A DNA stretch of 64,000 bases from Mesostigma viride (GCA_009746045.1 RPFO01000418.1:84501-148500); one strand, 5' to 3'; shown: positions 1 through 10,665, numbered from the stretch's first letter. Translations and numbers: made by a program. Notes: generated by a model from the sequence alone, not told the origin.

Positions 1-50
1 GCTGCGTGCCGAGGTGGGAGCAAGGCAGGGCAGGGCGGGAAAGAGGAGGG

Positions 51-232
51 GGGAGGGGAGGGGAGGGGAGGGGAGGGGAGGGGAGGGGAGGGGAGGGGAG
101 GGGAGGGGAGGGGAGGGAGGGGGAGGGGGGGGGGAGGGGAGGGGAGGGGAGGGGAGGGAGGGGAGGGGGGAGGGAGGGGAGGGGAGGGGAGGGGAGGGGA
201 GGGGAGGGGAGGGGAGGGGAGGGGAGGGGAGG
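51..232. repeat. (GGGGA)n pentanucleotide microsatellite
   Basis: A nearly pure purine tract of GGGGA units with a few GGGA and poly-G interruptions. It lies upstream of the first visible FARSB exon and so is probably within a FARSB intron. The open frames across it (Gly/Arg/Glu-rich) are repeat artefacts. I saw no exon-like sequence between this tract and 802. Confidence 0.9.
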
Positions 233-802
233 GTTAGTAGCGGGGAATAGCAGCAGTGAGTGCGGGGTTAATGGGGATCGTAACATGTTAGCAGCCTTCC
301 TCATCCGCCGGTCTGATGTGCACGGCGCATTCATGCTGCTGCTGTCGAAGGTTACTCAATGGCAGGCTGCTAGCAACACACTCTGCATAAGTTTGGAGTT
401 CGTTGAACGGATGGCGTAGCCAAACTCCATGAAAATCACCCAGCTACGTGTTGCGTTCTGTATCTAGCAAGTGGATCGTATATATGGCTTGTAACTTACC
501 ATTTGAGTACTCCCTACTATACTTCAGTTCTACTAAGCTTTCTAAAGCTTTTCTTAAACTTCAGAAACTCATGAAACCCTCGCTGCAGGTGAATCCATGG
601 CCTTTTTCCATGGCCTTACTCCCATGTGTCAATAGCATTCACTTCTTGATGTGCTGCCGTGGTGGTGATTGCCCATTCTTCCATGGTGTCGCCCCCTGCT
701 GCGGCTGCCTGACCGCACGCTTGCATGCCCTCCGCGCGCTTGCACGCACTATGTCATCAATGCCGTGTGGACATGTCACAAACGCCGGGCGGAAATCGCC
801 AG

Positions 803-3800
803 GTGGCGCTCGCTGGCTTCTCCGAGGTGCTCACCTGGGTTCTCGGCTCACATGTCGACAGTTTTGAGAACCTCCGCGTGCCTGATGATGGCGCCACCGC
901 GGTGGTGGTGGGCAACCCAAAGGGGCTGGACTTTGAGGTGAGGCATCCGCAACATGAGGGTGCGAGTATAGGATGTTACGGCGACCAGCCAGCAGAACCA
1001 CCACTAATTGTATGCCTTACACGTGTGTGCTTGGCATGCACCGTGCATTTAAGGCATGTGGTGCAAGGGATATAGAACTAAAGAATCCAATCACAATCGC
1101 GATGGCACGTTGGGCCGGCAGGTTGGGACTTTCAGGCAGCACTGGCACATCCGACTCTAGGCATTTATTCTGTTTTTCGTGTACCGTTTATTTATTATCG
1201 CCTACCATTTTAAAAGTTCATTTGCAAGGATGGAAACCAGCGCAAGGGGGCTGTTCCATCCCTCCGAAGGCTTTGGTTGACTCCCCTTGCCTGCTGCCAC
1301 TCTGAATGCGTCGTGGGCTCATCCATGGCCGGGGAGTGGTTTGCAAAAGATGCACACGCGACTCGGTACGTGACGCGCGGTGAGTGCTGCAGCAGCCAAC
1401 TGACTTGGTGCGTGTCATGACGACTCGGTCCCCTTTTTTACTTCGATTCCACCAGCCGAGTCCTGCTCTTTAACGCCCTTCTCTGGCTTGTTATTCTGCC
1501 CGCTCTTGTTCCCCCCCCCTCCCCAGCTGGTGCGGCCGTTCCTGCTGAGCGGCATCTTGAAGACAATGGGCAGCAATAAGGAGGCGCCGCTGCCCGTGAA
1601 GGTAGCTGTGTGAAAATGGGTCATGTGTCCTTGCAAGCGCGAGGGTCCTACGCGCCGAGGGTCTTATGCGCCCATGTGTGCTGGCTCTTTGTGGATGCAT
1701 TTGCCAGTTTATTCTGCCAGTTTCTCTGGTGCCTGAGACTCATTTCATCGGTGAGCGCGGGGCACGAAATGAAGTGTCGGATTGTTGACAACTAGTACTC
1801 TGGTTGCATAGACCAATGGCTTGCTGGCTCAGCTGCTGCACAATTACCCTGGGATGTTACTATACTACTATAATAGTATGTGTTTGGACATGGACATAAG
1901 ACCTCCCTGGGCTCAACACTGGTTAAAACTCACTCCATCCATGCACAAAATTGCTCGTATGTGATTTTTGAGCAACCAGGCCTGGAGTTTTCTGTGCCCA
2001 TGTTCGCTTTGCCCATACTTCCTCACAATATCCAGTCCCTGTTGGCACGAATGCTCAATCGCTGTGTTCACTGGCGTCTGGCAGGTTGCTGCGATGGTGG
2101 TTGTCGTGGCACACCTATGTGCGGTTGCCAGTCCCCTGCGTCTCTTTGGTGAACCCCCCCCACACACACACCCTTGCACGCACCTGCCCCCCCACCGCGC
2201 TGCTTCTTCCTACTCTCCTACCCCCTCCCTGTCCAGCTGTTCGAGGTAGGGGATGTTGTGCGGCTGGACGTGTCAGCCGACGTGGGAGCGCGCAACCGGC
2301 GCCACCTGTCCGCTCTGTGCTGCGCGATGATGGGCGGGTTCGAGGTGCGTGCATGTGCACAGGGGCGTGGGACGCTGGACCGTAAGCTCACAGTCCCATG
2401 GGTGTGCTAGGTGTGGTCGTGCTACGCTGAAAATGACTACTTGGCATTCCTGTCAGACAAGCCCCATGTTTCATATAGCCATGAGCTCCCGATTATCTGG
2501 TACTGCCAGTATCATCTAGAGTAGTGTATTTGCTTTTTGTTCTGGCTCATGGTGTGTCTGCTCTATGGATACTGCCACTAATGAGGGCTCCCATGCTTAG
2601 ATTGCAAGCCGTGCGTTGGCCGGGAATGACGTTCCTTGGCTTTGCCTGGCGCTTCTCCAGCCGTTGTGGGTGCATGCCCTTGCGTTTACTGCCCCTCACG
2701 CCACGTGGCATTTTTAGCTTATGCCGTGCACGCCTCTTTGTGCCCCATGTGCCCCGTTTGCTGCGTACGTGTGGTATGCCTCATATGCATCGAATGTATG
2801 TCTCTTGTACCTCTTGTACCTCTTGTACCTCTTGTACCTCTTGTACCTCTTGTACCTCTTGTACCTCTTGTACCTCTTGTACCTCTTGTACCTCTTGTAC
2901 CTCTTGTACCTCTTGTACCTCTTGTACCTCTTGTACCTCTTGTACCTCTTGTACCTCTTGTACCTCTTGTACCTCTTGTACCTCTTGTACCTCTTGTACC
3001 TCTTGTACCTCTTGTACCTCTTGTACCTCTTGTACCTCTTGTACCTCTTGTACCTCTTGTACCTCTTGTACCTCTTGTACCTCTTGTACCTCTTGTACCT
3101 CTTGTACCTCTTGTACCTCTTGTACCTCTTGTACCTCTTGTACCTCTTGTACCTCTTGTACCTCTTGTACCTCTTGTACCTCTTGTACCTCTTGTACCTC
3201 TTGTACCTCTTGTACCTCTCAACCCCCTCAAAACCTCTCAAACCCCTTGTGCCACTGATGCCATGCACAATTGTCGTGCCCCTCATCCCGCTTGTGCCGC
3301 ACGCCAGGTCATCCACGGACTGCTGGACCGCGTGATGGAGATGGTGGGCGTGAAGCTGGTGGACCCAAGCAAGGGAGAGGACCCCAAGGACGGCTACCAC
3401 ATAAAGCTGGCACAGGTAAGCCTTGTCTCCACTGGCCCTCGGACCGAGCTGCCACATCGCTGTCTGGACAAGGGGCGGTAGTAAAGCCTTTGCATAACAC
3501 ATGAACTGTTTATCAACAAGCCTAGGGTTTCTATGGGTGCACATGTAGAATCAAACAATGGGTACCGAATAACCGCTTGTGTACCGTACACACCACACCA
3601 CCCCTGTATTTGGTCCTTTTTCCCATGTTTTTCTGACCCCTTGGAGCCCCTTGTTGGGTGATGGCAGCGGGGTAAGCCTCTGCGGCACTGGTCCGTACAA
3701 CCAGGGGTGCCACCCAGGGATGCCCAACTGCCTCTTCCAACGCCAGTGCCCACTGCCAGTGTTCGCAGCTGCTGGTAAAACTACACGGCCCATCTATTTT

Positions 3801-4918
3801 TTACGATTCTCGCCACCATCACTGCATGCCACACTGGAAGCGAGTGTGTGCGCTTGTTCAGATGGCACCGACCAGGCCCACCCTGGTTTCTTAACTCTTG
3901 TTTTTCAGCTCTGTTGGGTCTTGGCCACCACCTAGTCCATGCGCGGGTTCATCAAGCGGCCCAGCATAGGGGTTGGCTTGAGAGGCAGCCGGACGGCCCC
4001 TTGTTCAAGTGGTACTCAACCGTTCACTCGATATGCGTTGACGATGGCTTGCTAATTGTTGGGAACGCCCCTCCCTCACCTTGAAAATGCCCCTTGCTGC
4101 GCGTGTGGGTGCAGGAGCCCATGTTTTTTCCCGGGCGGCAAGCGCAAGTCGTTGTCAGAGGGCAGGTCATCGGCCACTTTGGGCTGGTCCACCCAGAGGT
4201 AGGATGCTAGCAGGGGGAGGACACTTGGGTGTATACTCTTACAGGGTGCCAAGACAGGACGGGTTGCCATCACGGTGCATGTTTCCTTGACAAAACCACA
4301 ATTTTTTTCTGTACCAAGCCTTGGTGGTAGCATTGCACAAATGAAGAGGCTGTGGCGCATTTCTAACACCGACGAAAGTCTCTCACCTATGCTGCAGGGG
4401 GCTTTTGAGGCCTTCTCGGCAAGGATCAGGTTTGCAGACTGCTGAGTCTGCCAATATTTAGGTTGTTGGCCTTTGCTGTGGTAGTTTCTGGCCATGGACC
4501 TTGGGGTGCCTTGTGCACTGTTTGAACCCATGAACATTCACGATCCCGCATAGCCCTTGAGCTGCGATGCTCGCTGCCACAAATGGCAAGGTTAGGAGTA
4601 CACCACAAACGGTGCTTGCTCCCACCTTCGTGTGGGCAATGCGCCTGGTATTGAACCTGGTACTGCCGGGCATGTCTCAGCACTTTTCAACCTTGCTGTT
4701 TAACCTCGTTGACTCTGTATATAATCCCCTGTAATATGTATATAATCCCCTGTAGTCTGTATATAATCCCCTGCAATCTGTATATAATCCCCTGCAATCT
4801 GTATATAATCCATACCCCCCTCCTCATCTCTGTTCTATCGTAATTGCAGGTCCTTGACAAGTTTGACATCACCATTCCATGCGCCGCTCTGGAAATAGAC
4901 ATTGAGCCGTTGATGTAA
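803..4918 (+). CDS. FARSB: Cytosolic phenylalanyl-tRNA synthetase beta subunit, 3' part (six exons)
   Basis: The beta subunit of the alpha2-beta2 enzyme that charges tRNA-Phe in the cytosol. Visible exons: 803-937, 1527-1601, 2237-2344, 3308-3415, 4115-4198 and 4850-4918 (stop TAA). All lengths are multiples of three, every intron is phase 0 and all have GT-AG borders. The peptide follows the C-terminal third of eukaryotic FARSB in order: GFSEVLTWVLGS, then NPKGLDFE, FLLSGILKTM, LFEVGDVV, DVGARNRRHLSAL, VIHGLLDRVM, FFPGRQAQVVVRGQ, HFGLVHPEVLDKF and a terminal LEIDIEPLM. The FFPGR and G-HPE blocks belong to the B5/catalytic-like core shared by the family. The 5' exons lie outside the window. 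The intron 2344-3308 carries a 9-bp minisatellite and the last intron a 21-bp repeat. Identity is firm; only the exact start of the first visible exon is uncertain. Confidence 0.93.
2802..3228. repeat. 9-bp minisatellite (CTTGTACCT)n in a FARSB intron
   Basis: About 47 almost perfect head-to-tail copies. Because 9 is a multiple of 3, every frame stays open and encodes a tripeptide repeat (TSC or LVP or YLL on +, KRY or TRG on -). These frames have no codon-use signal and are not genes. The array ends about 80 nt before the acceptor of the 3308 exon. Confidence 0.95.
4716..4812. repeat. 21-bp tandem repeat in the last FARSB intron
   Basis: About five copies of a TGTATATAATCCCCTG-containing unit with small variations in the last five bases. 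It ends some 37 nt before the acceptor at 4849 and so lies where branch point and pyrimidine tract would be expected. Confidence 0.85.
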
Positions 4919-6039
4919 CGCCATCAGCCTGGACTTCAAACCTGGCCAGAAGATGGTGTGTGTTTCAAAGATGTGCCTTCGCTACAGTTTTTGGAGCAGA
5001 AAACGTCATGGGAGCAGGAAACTGACTGCGTACGAATGGCGTGCCAAATGGGGAACTAGGGGGGATTTCCCTGCAAAATGTTCGGCAGCATGCTGCATCC
5101 AGTTGCAGGTTCCAGCCAACGGCATCAGCCAAGGCTCCATCCAGCCACACTGCAGATGCTTGTGGAGGGCTCACAGATGGCCTGGAAAAACATAGTAACG
5201 CCCCTTGGTCACCATTGTGGTAACTGCAATGATATGCCTGGCATTGTATGGTGGGCACAGTGCATTCTGGCGAAGCACCGTAGAATCCCAAGCAAGGGCA
5301 ACAGGCAGACTATGTCCTTGCTGTATTCCTACAAGCCTCTTGCTTAGGATCTATAATTTATGTCGTTGCCGCCGTCTATTCAAGAACAAGCAGGGCCCTA
5401 AATTCTGTAAGAGTGCATATGTGTGACAGCCAGAAAGGTATCGCCTGTCACTTTCTCAAATGAGTCAATGGCTGGTTTTAACTGGGAAGTGTGAAACTGC
5501 AAAGGACATCTCAGCAAATGCTGAACTTTCAATAAAGGTTTGAAATTCCGGTGCTGCTAGTAAGTAATTTCTTAACTACTCAGCCCCCCCTTTTTCAACT
5601 TCTCCATGCAGGTCCTCCTACATACAGCCTCCTAACGTATGCGGTCTTCGCGCCTTTCCTTTCAGACTACTAGTCTAGTCCTCACTGTAACAGACTAAAA
5701 TGATGAACTTCGCTTCACTTTCGCAACAAGATCATTTTACCTCTTGCTTAGTGTAGCCGAACTAAATTGTCAAACTTTCTGGGATCCTTGTATTATTAAG
5801 GAATCACTTAGTGTGTCGGTTCTCTTATGTAGGGTTCTCCTAACAAAATGTACTACGGCGGCAGCTCTAGAGCTGTGGTCCCCTTTTTGTCAGGAGTACG
5901 TTTCTGTGCTTGTTCATATAGACACAAGACCTCCTTGATAAAGACACAAGACTTCCTGGCTGAAGATGTGACTGTCCAATAATTACAGGGCCTGGAGTGA
6001 GATGTTTGGTTATGAGAATAACTTTGAATGTTGGGTGGG
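4919..6039. other. FARSB 3' flank and intergenic sequence, no gene seen
   Basis: No exon-like or RNA-gene signal was found. TGTAA, the usual green-algal polyadenylation signal, occurs at 5406-5410 and again near 5689, so the FARSB 3' UTR could end shortly after either. That assignment is inference. Short open frames here show no recognisable domains. Confidence 0.5.
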
Positions 6040-6611
6040 AGGTAACTGGCAATTACACCTAGATTCCAAGGTACTGTCCAGTACCGTCTAGGGCCCAACA
6101 CAAAGAACCATTGAAAGGGGACTCCACATGTGAGTCCCAAAAAGTCAAATCAGGCCAGAAATCGTCACAATTTGGGCATACACTGACCGGTTCCAGCCGT
6201 GTTCAGCCCGTCTCACGTTGCGAGACTGAACAAGTCTCGCGTGCAGACACGTGTGTAGTACTCCTACACACACAGATCTCGAATGATTTATCTAGTACCA
6301 AATCCGAAAGGCTTGCATCACTCCCCGGAAAGGAGAACTTTTGCGGATGACTGTAGGTGTAAGTTGGCGATGCCCTAGGATCCGGAGACGTCCGTCCTAT
6401 AGTCAGCGAAAGTTGGTGCGAGAGGTCCCCAGTTCGATTCCGGTCGGATTCATTTGCAGATCGCGTTTTCCGCGTTTTCCGCGGACCGGCACTGAACGCA
6501 AATGGTCTTCACCTTTGCGGCGTGCCAAATCAGAATACACTGACCATCGGGGTTAATGCTCCGTGACTCCCCAACGGGAGCACGAGCTCAATTAATTACT
6601 TAATTAATTTA
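6040..6611 (+). mobile_element. SINE-like non-autonomous retroelement, copy 1
   Basis: About 0.57 kb without coding capacity. Its first about 130 bp match 13211-13345 at roughly three quarters identity by eye. Its last about 45 bp (from CGGGGTTAATGCTCCGTGAC) match 13825-13862, and in reverse 36315-36362. The 3' end carries the stem-loop CTCCC-CAAC-GGGAG at 6567-6580, then a TTAA-rich tail to about 6611. Shared ends plus the tail point to a retroposed element moved by a LINE. The middle of the two long copies is poorly alignable, so the borders are approximate. Confidence 0.55.
6392..6455 (+). other. tRNA-like segment with a pol III B-box match
   Basis: GTTCGATTCC at about 6432-6441 is a near-consensus B box, and TAGTCAGCGAAAGTTGGTGC before it resembles an A box. 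The segment can pair a 5' TCCGTCC with a 3' GGTCGGA with one mismatch. There is no anticodon arm: the D-like and T-like parts lie almost side by side. So it is not a functional tRNA. It could be a decayed tRNA-derived promoter of the surrounding SINE-like element, or chance. Confidence 0.3.
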
Positions 6612-7035
6612 TTAACATAGTCACTAAATTAAAAACTAAATTAAATTAACAAACACGGCCGTTCCGAGCTAGGCACTGGATTCGTTGTCCACATCGTCGC
6701 GTCGCTGCAGCAACACGATTAATTAATTAATAGACACGTGACTGCCGGGGTGAGCGTCACGTCGGCAACACGATGTTTTCTGGCATACGCGGGCTTCTGG
6801 TTCCCGCCGCACATTTGAAAGTGCTGTCCTCCGGCTTTTTGCCTTTGCACCGTGTGCAGTTCTTGGACGTTAGGAATCATGGCATGGCTAACGTAATGAC
6901 TGACTAGCTAGCCTTTTCAGTGGTTTTCCATTTGCGGGTATTTCCTCGTAAATGGTGGGAGAGCGATCGCAGCAATGGTGCTCACCACTAGACACTCCCT
7001 GCCAATTAGGCTCGAAACACACGCCCTGATCAAGC
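6612..7035. other. Region between SINE-like tail and ORF1, with a second (TTAA)n tract
   Basis: Contains an AT-rich stretch, then at 6719-6731 another (TTAA)n tract followed at once by GACACGTGACTGC and GTCACGT. This matches, in reverse orientation, the CACGTGAC/GTCACGTG stem-loop end of the RT-encoding LINE at 28915-28933. It is probably a very short 5'-truncated LINE end. The rest may be the 5' UTR of the ORF1 element that follows. No exon was seen. Confidence 0.4.
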
Positions 7036-8232
7036 ATGCTGTTTCCGGCCCCACCGTCTAGGTCATCTAGTCGCTCTACACGTAAGCCAGCCATAATTTC
7101 AATGCACAAGGCTACACCGAGCTTTCGGCCCCGGCCTTTCAAGGTCGCAGATTACGACTGGGCCACCATTTCTCCGACCGATGCTCTGCGCTGCATCTTC
7201 TTCGGGGATTACGCTTCGCTTTACGACCTGTGCCTCCATTTCCACTCCATCAATCGCCTCCTCGCCCCGGACGGCAGCCGCTGGGCCAACATCTACGGGC
7301 TGTCCGGCTGCGTCCGCCCCCATCTCCAGCACGCCATCCTCAACTCCCTTCTCCAGCGCTCTGACGGCGAGATCTGGGCTCCACCCCTTTCCGTCCCCAC
7401 CCTCCGCTCCATCCTCACGGAAGCCTTTCAGCAGCACGTGACCCCCCTTGCTGCCGACATAGCAGCAATCGGCGGCACGCTGACTGCTGAACTTCCTCAC
7501 ATTTCCACCGCCGCCGCCTCCACCTCCACGGCCATTTCCGCCTCCACTGCCGACATCAAAGCCCAGCTCCTCGACCTCGACCAACGCCTTCAAGCCACCG
7601 CCAACGCCCTTGAGAGCTTGCATGACACCGCCGGCCTCACCGCCCAGGCGGTGAAGGACATCGCCGCCCAGCCGGCGCCTGCTGGCTCGGCCGGCGATGC
7701 TCCCTCCACCTGGGCGGACTTGCTTAAGCAGCACACCACCTCCACCACCTCCACCATCTCGGCACAACTCAAGCAACAAGCCCTCGACCTTCGCGAGGAA
7801 GCCGACATCGCCCGGCGCAGCCACAATGTCATCGTCAAGCACTTCGACCAGCAGGCAGGTGAGACCTCCACGAGCCTTCTTGAGGCATTTAAGCGCGCCA
7901 TTCTTGCCCCCATGTTACTCACTGGTGAGCTGGACATGTCGGCTGTCCGCCTCCCCCGCGCGCGGGGGAAGGCTGGCCCGGCCCCCGTGCTCCTCACCTT
8001 TAAGTACATGGCGGACAAGCTGGCGTTCCTTAAATGCCGCAAGAAGCTCTCGGAGACTCGCTTCACGCTGGACGACGACTTGACCCTGGCCCAGCAACAA
8101 CGGCGACGCGAGCTATGGCCGGCCTACCTTCAGCTCCGGCAGAGCGCAAGGGGGAAGCCGGTATACTGGAGGGGGGCGGTCATCCACGTTGACCACAAGC
8201 CCTGGCAGCCCCCTCCTGCCACCTCAGACTAG
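7036..8232 (+). CDS. L1-type LINE ORF1 protein (RNA-binding chaperone), intact frame
   Basis: An intact 398-residue frame; a second in-frame Met lies at 7102. Residues about 49-80 form a short conserved module (CIFFGDYASLYDLCLHF) seen again in the copies at 29.5 kb and 35.6 kb. Residues about 172-260 are Ala/Leu/Gln-rich and probably coiled coil. About 263-338 look like the L1 ORF1p RRM: HNVIVKHF, then RLPRARGKAGPAPVLLTFKY and a DK-FL-KKL helix. About 340-390 look like the ORF1p C-terminal domain, with DDDLTLAQQQRRRELWPAYL. Such proteins coat LINE RNA as trimers in the RNP. No ORF2 follows: the stop codon runs directly into an about 0.4-kb 3' UTR, interrupted by a later insertion. Being free of stops, it may be young or under selection. 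Confidence 0.82.
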   Translation: MLFPAPPSRSSSRSTRKPAIISMHKATPSFRPRPFKVADYDWATISPTDALRCIFFGDYASLYDLCLHFHSINRLLAPDGSRWANIYGLSGCVRPHLQHAILNSLLQRSDGEIWAPPLSVPTLRSILTEAFQQHVTPLAADIAAIGGTLTAELPHISTAAASTSTAISASTADIKAQLLDLDQRLQATANALESLHDTAGLTAQAVKDIAAQPAPAGSAGDAPSTWADLLKQHTTSTTSTISAQLKQQALDLREEADIARRSHNVIVKHFDQQAGETSTSLLEAFKRAILAPMLLTGELDMSAVRLPRARGKAGPAPVLLTFKYMADKLAFLKCRKKLSETRFTLDDDLTLAQQQRRRELWPAYLQLRQSARGKPVYWRGAVIHVDHKPWQPPPATSD

Positions 8233-8242
8233 GAATATATAT

Positions 8243-9831
8243 TAAAAATATAATTACTTACAGCAGAGTGAAATCACTCAAACCAAAGCAAACGCCCAGC
8301 TATAAACCTATATACAGAGCCATGTCAAAGCTCTATACTACGATAAGACCAATGGAAACGCCTAACGGGAGGAACCTAATAGCCCTGCTGCACCGCAAAA
8401 TCAGCCCGCGTACGGCGGAGCATGATGTCAGCCATGGCCCGAGTCAGCGCCACCGACAAGCGCTGACGCCAATATGACGTCCAGGTCCGCGCCGACCATG
8501 GGGCCCGCTGGCCCTCTAGGTCCAGCCGGTCCTCCCGGAGCCGGCAACACTCCTTGAAGAAGGCGGAGGTCAGGGGCCCCATGGCCCCAAACTCCTCCAG
8601 GACAAAGGGCACCACACGATGGTGCCCGACGTCGCCGTAGGCCAGGAGCTTGCCCCGCTCCGCCCGGTCCGCCGTGTAACCTGCCGTGAGGGAGGCCCCA
8701 GCCACGTGGCTAAGAGCCAAGGGCCGCGCCACCGAAACGTCAATAAGCAGATGCCGGCCACCCCCCTCAAAGTCCAGCACCACGATGTCAGGCCGGTGGT
8801 TGGGGGAATAGAAGGCAGCGCCATCCGCATCCTCGGACCGGATGTTCGCGTGGGGGAAAACCGACCGAATCATGGCGAGCACCACCGTCAGGAGGACAGT
8901 GTGCAAATACAAATACCAATTCTGATTCTGTTGGCCCCCCATGCAGGCAAGGTAGTGAGTCCCCGTGGGATCCAGCGGCTGCCCACAGCTACCACAAGGC
9001 CGCCCGGCCGGAACAAGAGGCTGCGGGGCAAATAGCTGGTGCCGGAGCGCCACCGAGTAGTGGCTGGGAGCCAAGGCGAATGGGGGGCCATGGGAAGAGC
9101 ACGAAGGTACGCCGAGCCCACACTCCGCAAGGAAAGCGAGAACAGCCACGCACGTCCCTGGGCGTTGAGGTCCGCGAAAAGAGCAATCCAATCAGCCGTG
9201 TGCAGAATACCCGCGTAGGTTTTCTGGTGTTTATCGATGACGTGAGCAGGGAATGCGGCGGGAGATTGAACGGAGGCGACCGAGGGAGTGCCGCGAGGGA
9301 GGTGGCGCTGTACCGCCTGAGCGGCACGGACGGGAGAACAGGCCTGCTGGATCTCAGCATAGGCCTCCTGGATGGCGGTGACGAAGGGCAAAGGGCTGCT
9401 GGGGTCCAGGAGGTCAGGCGCTGCCGTTGCCAAAAGGGGCAGGAGCCGGCAGCTTTCCGCCCACGACTGAGCGACGGAGCCCAAAAATGCTGCTGGGGCC
9501 AGCCGGGCGGCACGAGTCAGACCGCAGCCACCCATCCGTGCAGGCAGGGAGGCAATGCGAATAGCATGTGGCGGGAGGTCGGGGCCCGGGACCAGCTGCG
9601 CCAAGGCCGACTGGATGCGTTCGTCGTGGCCCTCGGCGGCCAGCCGGACCTGAGCCGGAAGAGCGCCCCGGAGCCAGTGAACGACGCGAGGGTGAGCGCA
9701 AAACCACAGAAGCAGACCCTTGGTCTGCGAATCATGAAGGCGCGCAATCAAGGGCAGTACCTCAGTGCGTGCCTCGAGGGCGGCCCGCAGAGCATCGATG
9801 ACAAACGCGGGGTCGCCAACCGGAACGTAAT
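8243..9831 (-). mobile_element. 5'-truncated LINE with RLE-like domain, 13-bp target-site duplication
   Basis: The insertion is bounded by perfect copies of TAGGAATATATAT at 8230-8242 and 9832-9844. The uninterrupted site is seen in the related copy at 29398-29420. The insertion splits the ORF1 element exactly at its stop codon, and the duplicated copy restores the TAG. The element runs on the minus strand, from post-RT coding sequence at 9831 to an AT-rich 3' end at 8243. A small hairpin, GAGTG-ATTT-CACTC, lies just before the end. A variable-length duplication with 5' truncation is the signature of target-primed reverse transcription. Confidence 0.85.
8376..9831 (-). pseudogene. LINE ORF2 C-terminal part: post-RT region, zinc finger and RLE-like nuclease
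   Basis: Upstream part (9831 to about 9150): the post-RT region, with VPVGDPAFV, GLLLWFCAHPRVVHWLRG and LPARMGGCGLTRAARLAPAA, typical of protist and algal LINE ORF2 proteins. Downstream part (about 9190-8376, another frame): CGSCGQPLDPTGTHYLAC, a C-X2-C-X9-H-X3-C finger, then NHRPDIVVLDFEGGGRHLLIDVSV. This fits the RPD-X(n)-D core of restriction-like endonucleases, and GKLLAYGD supplies a later Lys/Tyr. One frameshift near 9150 separates the parts and the RT core is missing. Dualen/RandI elements of green algae carry both APE and RLE domains and are one candidate family; an RLE-only LINE is another. Confidence 0.7.
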
Positions 9832-10313
9832 TAGGAATATATATACCAGTAGTGTAGATTAGTAAGGCTTAGCCTAGCATGTGGCCCACGCGCATGTGCG
9901 CCCATAATGGCCCCCATGGATGATGCCTTCAACATTTAGCCATGCTTTGTCTATAATGGGACCCCCATGGATGTTGCATTAAGAACTTAGCCATGCTATG
10001 CCATGCAGAGAGATGCTCTCTGTCGAGAAGCCATGCCCTAGCCCTTGCATAGCCATGATGATCTTCCTCCCCCGTGCCAGGATCCCCTTAGCTGGGTTGA
10101 ACCTGAGACAGCATGGTGGTGCAGGTGCCCTTGCGGCACCTAGAGCAAGTGTTGCTTACATTCCCACCCTTGCATGAAGTAGCCTAGGATGTATTTAAAG
10201 CCATATGCCCCTTCTCAGGGATATGTGCTACATTGACTCCCAACGGAGTGATGTTGATAATTAATTAATTAATTAATTAAGGCTACACATTTCCATCACC
10301 ATTCATCTTCATC

Positions 10314-10408
10314 ATCCTGAACGACTCGAACACGCGGACAAGATAACGGCAGGCTCGAGCTACCATGGTCCGGATTCTCCTGATTTCTGGCCTGCGCTGG
10401 TTGTCTCC
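10314..10408 (-). repeat. Dispersed repeat, related to 36110-36205
   Basis: About 95 bp containing CTCGAGCTACCATGGTCC and CTGGCCTGCGCTGG, repeated with few differences at 36110-36205 in the same orientation. At 36.1 kb it lies just upstream of a minus-strand ORF1 copy, so it may be 5' UTR of that LINE family. Here it stands alone between two LINE 3' ends. Confidence 0.55.
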
Positions 10409-10420
10409 TTGATAACATGC

Positions 10421-10660
10421 CTCCGTTGGGAGATCATGTAGCACATATTCCTTGATGGGTGGGTGGAGATGGGGGAAGCCGCGTAATCGAACTAACCTAA
10501 CTCTAAGCTATCTAGTCTATAAAATCCTAACTACACTACTCAGCAAAACGCCCCTTCCTCTTGGAGGGGGGGGGGGCTTGCCCACAGGGGCTGGCGTGTG
10601 AGCCTGGACAATCTTCTGCCACCGCTTCTTGTTCTGCATGGCAGTCCAAAGAAGGGAGTG
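10421..10660 (-). pseudogene. RT-LINE ORF2 extreme C-terminus and 3' end (fragment)
   Basis: On the minus strand MQNKKRWQKIVQAHTPAPVG (M at 10637-10639) matches the C-terminal ends at 36.9 kb ([18 protein letters not shown]) and 28.7 kb (RKDRWQVVMKETTPQPVG). It is followed by about 100 bp of 3' UTR and the stem-loop CTCC-CAAC-GGGAG read in reverse (10421-10432), preceded by TGTGCTACAT. The RT-coding LINE therefore has the same 3' stem-loop as the ORF1-only elements. Confidence 0.6.
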
Positions 10661-10665
10661 GATTG

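Larger units (their letters stand above)
7036..10281 (+). mobile_element. ORF1-only (HAL1-like) LINE, copy A, with a nested insertion
   Basis: ORF1 (7036-8232) is followed, after removing the insertion 8243-9831 and one target-site copy, by a 3' UTR (9845-10254) and the tail (TTAA)n at 10257-10280. The 3' UTR matches those at 11101-10690 (-) and 29403-29960 plus 31414-31570 (+). It ends in TGCTACAT and the stem-loop ACTCC-CAAC-GGAGT (10236-10249). No endonuclease or reverse transcriptase lies between ORF1 and tail, so it must use enzymes in trans. The 5' border is not defined. Confidence 0.7.

Noticed and set aside
448-867. Independent upstream gene at 448-867
   Set aside because: The frame is out of phase with the FARSB exon at 803-937, which explains the only conserved part.
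6392-6455. Functional tRNA gene
   Set aside because: The anticodon arm is missing and the T stem pairs poorly; at most a decayed tRNA-derived promoter.
7099-7842. Gly-rich minus-strand protein opposite ORF1
   Set aside because: A shadow of the GC-rich ORF1 codons; only the plus frame has LINE ORF1 domains.
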